64,000 nucleotides of DNA from Nostoc sp. TCL26-01 (lineage in GTDB: Bacteria > Cyanobacteriota > Cyanobacteriia > Cyanobacteriales > Nostocaceae): NCBI RefSeq assembly GCF_013393945.1, contig NZ_CP040297.1, forward strand, positions 6,701,103-6,765,102, written 5' to 3'. Position 1 is the stretch's first letter; the number at the start of each line of letters is the position of its first letter. The notes under the pieces were generated by a model. It was not told the origin of the DNA, did no database searches, and worked only from the letters and a program-made list of their open reading frames with translations. Of the stretch, positions 1 to 7,600 are shown in pieces. The translations under genes were made by a program, and so were the position numbers.

Positions 1-1
1 T

Positions 2-1540
2 GCTCCTGCAAATGCACTGCAAACAATTTCCTTAGATATTGAAAATGAGCCTGTACAAGACGTATTTAACTACGTTTTGCGTTTGAGTGGTTTAGAAGCC
101 AACCGCAGCAACAGAACAATTTTTGTGGGGCCGAAACTACCTAACTCCACTCGTGATGTCGTGATGCGTAACTTGCGGTTGAATCAAGTAAGTGTGGGAG
201 TTGCTTTAAACTTTTTAGTCGGCTTGGGTGCAGAAACAGCCGTCAGCCGTGAACGCCAAGTTACTAACGTCAATGCTGTACCCGTGGGGACTGGTGTTGC
301 ACCTATTACTCAAACCCAGACAACCACAGAAACCAGAGTTGAAACTCAAAGGATAGATTTTAAAGACTCCAATCCATTACTCAGAGGTTTACAGGCATTA
401 GGAGATGAGCGTACCAATTCTCTCACCTTAATTGGCCCACCAAGAGTAGTTGATATGGCAATGACTCAAATAACTCAGCTTGATATCCGTCGTCGTCAAG
501 TGGTAGTTAATGTCAAAATTATTGATGTAAATCTTTCAGGAGAGCAACTTTATAACAGCAGCTTTTCTTTTGGCCTTGGTAATAATTACTTCTCTGTTGA
601 TGGTGGCGCAGCATCTCTAAATTTTGGTGGTTCCAGACCAGCCACTAGTACTGAAGCAAGAAATAGTATAACTAGTACACCTGTTACTGAGAACACACTC
701 CAAAACGCAAATTTATTTTTGGGTGATGGTTTTTTTAACGCATCAGGTAGACCATCAGCTGAGGCTGGCATTAGCTCAAATCCGTCACAACCAGGTATTA
801 CAGACTTCACTCCAGGAACTCGAGGAACAGCGACTACTCCCGGTACTCCTGATACATACACATTTGCATTACCAACTCTTTATCAGTTCCCCAAACGTCT
901 GCTAGCAAGTTTGCAGGCTCAAGTTGTAAGTGGTAATGCTAAAATTTTGACTGACCCGACTTTAATTGTACAAGAAGGTCAAACGGCTAATGTCAAACTT
1001 ACTCAAGAAGTATTAGGAAATCTCACAAGCTTGGTAACTCGTGGTGATGGTACTTCTACACAAACAATCACAGCCGAAAAAACCGATGTGGGTTTAACCT
1101 TAGCAGTTAAAGTTGAGCGCATTGATGACAATGGTTTCGTTTCTTTATCCGTAGCTCCTGTTGTCAAAGCACCACAATCTTCGGCTGATGTGAATGTTGG
1201 AGGAGGCAATACTCAAAAAATATTTTTAGTGTCTGAACGCTCCTTAAATTCTGGTACAATTCGTCTAAGAGATGGACAGACATTAATTCTTAGTGGCATC
1301 ATTCAAGACCAAGATAGGGCAACTGTAACGAAGGTTCCTATTTTAGGTGATATTCCGTTAATTGGTTCACTATTCAGAAGAACAAATAGAACTAATGAAC
1401 GCAGAGAGGTAATTGTGTTGCTCACGCCTCAAGTGATGGATGATTCTGAGAATTCTTCTTATGGCTATAACTATACTCCTAGCCCAGAAGTGCGACAAAT
1501 TCTTGAGCGCCGTGGTTTGAATACGCCTAATAAGCGATAA
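2..1540 (+). CDS. pilQ: Type IV pilus secretin PilQ, 3' part
   Basis: C-terminal 512 residues of an outer-membrane secretin; the frame is open from base 2, so the gene starts outside the window. A secretin N-type (short-domain) region lies near residues 100-165 (motif LGDERTNSLTLIGPP), followed by a Thr/Ser/Asn/Gly-rich linker, then the conserved secretin core (RLLASLQAQV, then ILTDPTLIVQEGQ) and the end motif VPILGDIPLIGSLFR with LLTPQVMD. The family forms the gated ring through which type IV pili cross the outer membrane, needed in cyanobacteria for motility, hormogonium behaviour and DNA uptake. An internal TTG at 77 could be mistaken for a start but the conserved frame runs through it. 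The gene ends 458 bases before the next one, with only repeats between. Confidence 0.9.
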   Translation, partial: APANALQTISLDIENEPVQDVFNYVLRLSGLEANRSNRTIFVGPKLPNSTRDVVMRNLRLNQVSVGVALNFLVGLGAETAVSRERQVTNVNAVPVGTGVAPITQTQTTTETRVETQRIDFKDSNPLLRGLQALGDERTNSLTLIGPPRVVDMAMTQITQLDIRRRQVVVNVKIIDVNLSGEQLYNSSFSFGLGNNYFSVDGGAASLNFGGSRPATSTEARNSITSTPVTENTLQNANLFLGDGFFNASGRPSAEAGISSNPSQPGITDFTPGTRGTATTPGTPDTYTFALPTLYQFPKRLLASLQAQVVSGNAKILTDPTLIVQEGQTANVKLTQEVLGNLTSLVTRGDGTSTQTITAEKTDVGLTLAVKVERIDDNGFVSLSVAPVVKAPQSSADVNVGGGNTQKIFLVSERSLNSGTIRLRDGQTLILSGIIQDQDRATVTKVPILGDIPLIGSLFRRTNRTNERREVIVLLTPQVMDDSENSSYGYNYTPSPEVRQILERRGLNTPNKR

Positions 1541-1998
1541 GACTTAATACCAATTCATAATTCGTAATACCCTACGGGTTAGCCGTAAGGCTTTCTCGGA
1601 GAGTAGGCTTGCGCCTACGTAATTCGTAATTGAATAGTTCAGATATTATGTGGGATTAGCGAATTGGTGTTATGAAGACAATTTAGTTTAAACTAAGTTC
1701 GACAAGTCTGTTTTGACCTCTTCCCCAACCCCTTTGCCTTACAGAGGGGATTACCTGCATTTCTCACAAAACGGTAGGGGCGGGTTTACGAGATATTCGT
1801 GAATAATTGAAGCATATTTGTTAACCCGCCCCTACAGCCTCTAAACTGCGGTTTGATCTATTTCGTGAGAAATTCGGGATTATGGTATTGTGGATTAAAA
1901 TTTATCCGGACTCAATCTTGATTGTAAAGGAAAAACAAAAGCGATCGCTCACTGGATGCGATCGCCTAAATCAAATCCTCAATGATAATTGCTTACTC
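1541..1998. other. Intergenic region with dispersed repeats
   Basis: No gene is visible. It holds a short repeat bounded by inverted AATTCGTAAT-type sequences (about 1550-1635), a 125-bp miniature element (1754-1878, listed separately) and, just before the foldase gene stop, a direct pair of GCGATCGC/GCGATCGCC octamers (about 1941-1968). Confidence 0.7.
1754..1878. repeat. Miniature repeat family R-TTTCTCAC, copy A
   Basis: A 125-bp element with imperfect terminal inverted repeats (CCTGCATTTCTCACAAAA on the left; the right end is the complement of CCCGAATTTCTCACGAAA). The interior holds AGGGGCGGGTT and the inverted AACCCGCCCCT about 60 bases apart. Flanked on both sides by ATTA, a possible target duplication. 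Two more copies lie at 11504-12007 (interrupted) and 58136-58259. Confidence 0.8.
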
Positions 1999-2730
1999 TC
2001 ATTCTGCATCAGTAATTACACTGACTTGTTTCTGTTGTTCCTGTAACCAACCCTCAAATAACTCATTTAATAGTCTTGCTTTCATTGGCTCATCCAATTG
2101 GGCTGGTATGAGTTTTTCTACCCGCAGAATGACGAACCATTCAGCAATACGGGCTGGCGGGGAAATTTGACCTGGTTGGTAGGTAGAAATTAGTTGTACC
2201 ATTGCTGGATGCAGTGAACTCAGTTCTACAGGGCCGACTAAACCACCAGTTTGAGCTTCTGGGCCTTGTGAATATTTTTGTGCTACTTCTGTAAAGGTTT
2301 GTTCTTTGGCTTGCAGGCGGAAGTAGAGTTCTTGGGCTAGTCCAGCATCTTGAGTTCGTAGTAAGGAATAAATTACCTTATCTAATTTACCCTTCAACTG
2401 AAAAAAATAAGACTCTAGTTTGTGACCCCAAGTATCTTGCTTATATTTTTCTAGTCTGATTTTTCGCATCAGCAGATGCTCCAATTGCTCGATGCTCAAA
2501 CCTTGATGCGCCATCCATGCTTGAATGTCGGCTTCTTGGGCTAACTGCTTCTCGGCGAAAAACCTCTGTTTTGCTTGGGCTAATTCTTCAGCCTCACACT
2601 TTATTGGTGTTATAGCTTCATCGATAATTAATTCCCGTAGTAATTGTGGTAGCAGTTGATAACTAGCTAGTAAGGGAATGAGTTCACTAGATTGAATTGT
2701 CCGGTTCCCGATTTGCAGCACTTCAGTCAT
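1999..2730 (-). CDS. Parvulin-type peptidyl-prolyl isomerase / foldase
   Basis: A 243-residue protein with an N-terminal SurA/PrsA-like helical region (residues about 10-110) and a parvulin (rotamase) domain around 115-215, recognisable by FTEVAQKYSQGPEAQTGG, then LVGPVELSSLHPAM and GQISPPARIAEWFVILRVE. The family catalyses proline cis-trans isomerisation and acts as a chaperone. No signal peptide or lipobox is visible at the N-terminus (MTEVLQIGNRTIQ), so a cytoplasmic location or a non-classical partner is likely; in cyanobacteria such proteins are often encoded near type I secretion genes, but none is seen here. It stands alone, transcribed toward pilQ. Confidence 0.8.
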   Translation of the reverse strand: MTEVLQIGNRTIQSSELIPLLASYQLLPQLLRELIIDEAITPIKCEAEELAQAKQRFFAEKQLAQEADIQAWMAHQGLSIEQLEHLLMRKIRLEKYKQDTWGHKLESYFFQLKGKLDKVIYSLLRTQDAGLAQELYFRLQAKEQTFTEVAQKYSQGPEAQTGGLVGPVELSSLHPAMVQLISTYQPGQISPPARIAEWFVILRVEKLIPAQLDEPMKARLLNELFEGWLQEQQKQVSVITDAE

Positions 2731-2961
2731 TATCTGCTTGGTTTGGCGCTCTTAAGTGATAGATGCTGAGTCAGTATCAGACAATGCCGTGATACTTGGA
2801 CTTTGTGGTACAGCTCTAAGATTTTAATAGCAAGAATCCGCAATTTATGTAAAGTTTTATCGAAAATTCCCCGTATTTGTGGGTAACTCCTCTTTGACTT
2901 TTGAGCAAGACTTATACCATTTCACTTTAATAATGATACAAATACGTGAGTCCGTCAGTCC

Positions 2962-3385
2962 GTCAGGGATTGTAAATCCCTGTCTCATAGCTAAAGTCCT
3001 CTCAAGAGGACTGAATATCAGAGTCCATTTTAATGGACTTAAGCTATGAGACCACCGTTTTAACGGTGGGCGGACAATACCCAACGAGTAAGCTATATGT
3101 ATCAGGATTTTTGTGAATTGGTATTAGCACTTGCCCAAAAAGCTATCCCGTTGACTAGGAGACTATGCAGCAAGTCAGGGATTGTAAATCCCTGTCTCAT
3201 AGCTAAAGTTCTCTCAAGAGGACTGAATATCAGAGTCCATTTTAATGGACTTAAGCTATGAGACCACCGTTTTAACGGTGGGCGGACAATACCCAACGAG
3301 TAAGCTATATGTATCAGGATTTTTGTGAATTGGTATTAGCACTTGCCCAAACAGCTATCTCGTTCACTAGGAGACTATGCAGCCA
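2962..3385. repeat. 212-bp tandem duplication rich in palindromes
   Basis: Two head-to-tail copies (2962-3173 and 3174-3385) differ at only a few positions. Each begins with the hairpin CAGGGATT-GTA-AATCCCTG, then carries CCTCTCAAGAGG, GTCCATTTTAATGGAC and CCACCGTTTTAACGGTGG, and is framed by CTCATAGCT and AGCTATGAG in opposite orientation. A spurious reading frame through both copies gives the same peptide, as expected for a duplication. The nested hairpins suggest a structured mobile repeat of IS200/IS605-related or MITE type; no transposase is present. Confidence 0.85.
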
Positions 3386-3421
3386 GTCGAGTTTCGATGG
3401 CAGTGAAATCCACTTCTGTCC

Positions 3422-3862
3422 TTAAACTACATCTTCAGCTGTTTGTTTAAGGTAATCTAACCAACTTTTGAGGGAGGTATCCAGCATCGTCTGCATCATG
3501 CTTCTTAACAGTACGATTAACCAACCGTCAAATGACTCCTCAGTTCTGACAAGTACACCTTTTTCTTGAGGTTCAAGTATCCATATATGAATAGCTTGCG
3601 TCCCAAATGCCTTACCTGTCCAGCTAATTCGACGTTGATCCTCAACTTCTTCCAAGGTTGATACAATGGCCGTGCCATTGGATTTCCACCGAAAGATAGA
3701 AGTAGGCTGAAGTGATCCTTCTAGTTTTGACTCGGAAACATTGGGATACCAAAGATGCCAATGATTAATATCAGTCAGCAGTTGCCAAATGGTCTGCTTT
3801 GAGGCGTTAATGATAATTTCATGCCGGGCAGCTACGGGTGCTTTTGAATTGATTTCCATCAC
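3422..3862 (-). CDS. SRPBCC (START/polyketide cyclase-like) protein
   Basis: A 146-residue single-domain protein. The N-terminus ARHEIIINASKQTIWQLLTDINHWHLWYP is typical of the SRPBCC fold, in which the first strand is followed by two short helices and an NW-P segment; ISWTGKAFGTQAIHIWILEP and the long amphipathic C-terminal helix (residues about 118-142) complete the helix-grip fold. The family binds hydrophobic ligands in a deep pocket; the ligand here is unknown. It is encoded 62 bases downstream of a Crp/Fnr regulator on the same strand, so the two may be co-transcribed. Confidence 0.75.
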   Translation of the reverse strand: MMEINSKAPVAARHEIIINASKQTIWQLLTDINHWHLWYPNVSESKLEGSLQPTSIFRWKSNGTAIVSTLEEVEDQRRISWTGKAFGTQAIHIWILEPQEKGVLVRTEESFDGWLIVLLRSMMQTMLDTSLKSWLDYLKQTAEDVV

Positions 3863-3923
3863 ATCTATCTGTGGTATTTCTTTGATCCTAGTTAGCGCAT
3901 ATCATCCTCGGCATTGACTTGGG

Positions 3924-4508
3924 TTAAGAAATAGCGCGTAAATAAATTCTCCGCTTCAAACGACTGAGAGATTCGGGTTCAATTCCCAGATATGATGCCA
4001 GATAATGCTGTGGAATGCGCCCTAACAGATGTGGTTCAACCTTGAGTAGGTGAAGATAACGCTGTTCCGGAGTGTCTCGGTACAAAGACATTAAGCGATC
4101 GCGCAATTGAAAAGCAAGATATTCAACAATCAGCCGTAGTAATTTCTCGCCATCCGGTGCTGCTGAGAGTGCAGTAATTGCCTGTTGATTTAGTATCAGG
4201 ACTTCCGCATCTTCAATTGCTTGGCAAGAAAAACAGGACTGACGTTGCCGCCGAAAACTCTCGTAGTCTCCGACGGTATGATTTTCTGGATGAAAAAACA
4301 ATGTTAGTTCTTTGCCATCTTTTAGAAAAAACATCCGTAGACAGCCTTTGAGGGTTAAGCCCACAAACTCACAAATCTCACCTTCTCGAAACAAAAAATC
4401 TCCCTTATGCAGTTTTCTTAAATTTAAGAGAGGATCAATTAACAGTGAGTCAACTTTGAATTGAGGATAAATTTTCTCAATGAATAAGTACAAGGCTTCG
4501 TACATCAT
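3924..4508 (-). CDS. Crp/Fnr-family transcriptional regulator
   Basis: A 194-residue protein with an N-terminal cyclic-nucleotide-binding-like domain (residues about 28-120: LHKGDFLFREGEICEFVGLTLKGCLRMFF, then AIEDAEVLILNQQAI) and a short C-terminal winged-helix ending in IPQHYLASYLGIEPESLSRLKRR, which matches the Crp-type recognition helix. The strict cAMP-binding phosphate cassette (RxAx after GE) is not seen, so the effector is unlikely to be cAMP. It precedes the SRPBCC gene on the same strand and is divergent from the alpha-2-macroglobulin gene, 174 bases away, either of which could be a target. Confidence 0.85.
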   Translation of the reverse strand: MMYEALYLFIEKIYPQFKVDSLLIDPLLNLRKLHKGDFLFREGEICEFVGLTLKGCLRMFFLKDGKELTLFFHPENHTVGDYESFRRQRQSCFSCQAIEDAEVLILNQQAITALSAAPDGEKLLRLIVEYLAFQLRDRLMSLYRDTPEQRYLHLLKVEPHLLGRIPQHYLASYLGIEPESLSRLKRRIYLRAIS

Positions 4509-4682
4509 GAACCTCTGATGGTTTGATCTGCTAAATTAATCGCTCGTGAATGCTCAATTGCTACACCAAAGAGTGCAGCAAAGCTTAAGCAATTACAAAT
4601 TATTTGTAGTTTACGGAACAATTACATAAGATTAGGTATCCATACAGATAAGTTTTTATAGTAAATCAGATATCAGCTCCGC

Positions 4683-7600
4683 ATGATTATCCAAATGTTC
4701 ATGCGATGCCTCATTGTATGTACACTCATATTAGGCATCGCGGGGTGCAATTTTATTGGTATATCTACCAGCAAAGAACAACTCCCAGCTGTTGCACCAC
4801 TCCAACCACCCAACTTACCAGATTGGATTACCCAAATTAGTCCTCTTGGTGATGCTAAACCTCTCAATCAGATTCGTATCCGCTTTCAAGAAGCGTTAAT
4901 TCCTGTCGAACAACTTGATAGTCCAGAACAACAAAAATTGTTACAAAAATTTGCAACTTGGCCACCTTTACCTGGACAATTTCGGTTTTTGACACCCCGC
5001 ATGGTAGGCTTTCAACCAGAACAAGCTCTACCACAAGCCACCAGATTGCAAGTTACCTTAAAAGCAGGTTTAGCAGATTTAAAAAATCATCGTTTAGCAA
5101 AAGATTTAGCTTGGACTTTTAATACAGAATCAATTAAATTAACTAACTTACCGGGTGTAAATCCTGTAGAACCAGCCGAAATTCAGCCAGTTGATTTACA
5201 GCCAAAGCTGCGATTTACCTCAAATACAGAACTGAACATGGCTTCTGTACAAGAACATTTACAATTAATTCCTGAAGGTAAAAATAAAGGCATTACTTTT
5301 AAAATAGCCTTAGCTAAAGCAGAAGCAACAACAAGTGAAGAACCTGGAGAAAAATTCGACCCTTCTACACGTACTTGGATTTATGATTTATTTCCTCAGC
5401 AAAATCTAGTCAAAGCGACGAATTATCGGCTGGTATTTACTCCTGGAATCTTACCTGCCTATGGTAACTTACCCACAACTCAAGAGTTTGTCAGTAAATT
5501 AGCTACTTATTCACCTTTAGCATTTAAACAAATTAACTTTTACGGACAACCAGATGCAGGTGGAACCTACGGTAGGTTTTTCAAAGGTAGTCCCCAATTA
5601 GAATTTAATAATATATTAGTTGCAGATTTAGTCAAAGAAAATATTAAAATCGAGCCGACACCAGCAGATATTTCCAGGCTGATCCAAATTGGTGATGAAG
5701 ATAGATTTATTAGTATCAATCCCTATGCTTTAAAACCAGCGACGAATTACACAATTACTATCGGGGCAAATTTGCAAGATAAGTTTGCTCAGACTTTGGG
5801 TAAACCCGTCACCTTGCAATATAATACTGGCGATTTAGCTGGCGATATTTGGGTTCCCTCAGACTTACATATTTTCCCATCAGGACAGAATTTACAACTC
5901 AATATTAATACTGTTAATTTACCAGAATCTCAATATAAAGCTGCTTATCGTGTAGTCCAACCAACAGATTTAGTTTATGCCAGAGGTGCTTATCCACAAG
6001 GTAATGATCATGATTTATTAGCTAAACCAAGTCAGTGGCAAAGTTTTAAAGTTTCTGGTAAAAAAAATCAACAAGTTGATATCACTGTCCCACTGAGAGA
6101 AAAACTGGGTGCGGCTACAGGAATGTTAGCTTATGGGGTACAGGCGCGAACGAATAAATATCAAGAAAACGGTAAGGAGTTGTGGCGAGAAGCAACCACC
6201 TATGGCTTAGTAGAGTTAACAAATTTGGGTGTATTTAGTCAATGGTTTCCTGATGCTGGTTTAATTCGCGTTCATCATCTTAATGATGGTTCACCTGTTA
6301 AGGGTGCATCTATGGAAATCTACCAATTAAAATTAGATGCCAAATATCGTGACCAAGTGACAGCTTGTGCGACGGGGAAAACAGATAATGATGGTAATTT
6401 AAGACTACAAGGTCAAGAATTACAGTTATGTTATGGGAATGAAAAAAAATCTGTTAAATCTCCAGAGTTATTAGTTATTGCGCGGGAAAATCAAGATTGG
6501 GCATTTGCGAGAACGGAAGAATATAGTGGTGTTTACGGTTATGGTATTGATGCAGGTTGGGCAGAAGAGAAACCAGTTTCACGGGGAGTAATATTTTCTG
6601 ATAGACAGTTATATCAACCAGGAGAGAAAGCTTGGTTAACCGGAGTGGCAGATTATTTAGAAAATGGTACGATCCAGCAAGATAAAAATGCTAGCTACCA
6701 ATTAACTCTGGTAAATCCCGATGGACAAAAGACTGATTTAGGTACTAAAACTACCAACGAATTTGGCACATTTTCTCTAGAATTACCCATTGATGCTACA
6801 CAACGTTTAGGTTATTACACAATCCAAGCTAAGGGGAAAGATGGGAGAGAAATTTCGGGTGAGTTACGAGTAGCTGAATTTAAGCCACCGAATTTTCAAG
6901 TAGCACTAGATTTAGATAAAAAATTTGCTTTAATTGGTGAGCAAGTAGCGGCGAAAGCAAGTAGTAATTATTTATTTGGTGCGCCTGTAGAAGCAGGAGA
7001 AGCTAAGTATTTTGTCACTCGTCGCCAAGAAAATTTCATCCCTCAAGGTTGGGAAAAATTTAATTTTGGTAGACAATGGTTTTGGCCTGAAGAAAGTCCT
7101 GCTGTACCGAGTGATGTCTTACAAACTAACACCAAATTAGATGCGGCAGGAAAAACCAGTCAAACGCTGACAGTAGCGAAAGACTTGCCCTATCCTATGA
7201 CTTATCGTGTGGATGTACAAGTGGCAGATGTTTCTAACTTATCTTTAGCTAATTCTCAATCTTTTATCGCTTTACCCAGTAACCGTTTAATTGGGTTAAA
7301 AAGTAATTTTATTGCTAATGCTGGCAAAGCTTTTCCTGTAGAAGTGATTGTCACTGAACCTACAGGTAAAATCATCACAAATCAACGGGTGCGGCTAGAA
7401 TTACAACAGATGAAATATAGTAGTGTGACGCAGTTGGTAGAAGGTAGTCGCACAGCTAAAAATCAAGTTGAATATAAGACAGTTGACCAAGTAGAAGTTA
7501 CATCTACAAATAATCCGCAAACAGTTAATTTCACAGCCAAGGAATCTGGAACATATAGAATTAGAGCGAATTTTAGTGATTGTCAAGATGTTTCCTGTAA

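Noticed and set aside
2857..3296. Two short minus-strand frames with the same peptide start (MGIVRPPLKRWSHSL)
   Set aside because: They lie within the two copies of the 212-bp palindromic repeat; the identity comes from the DNA duplication and there is no ribosome binding site.
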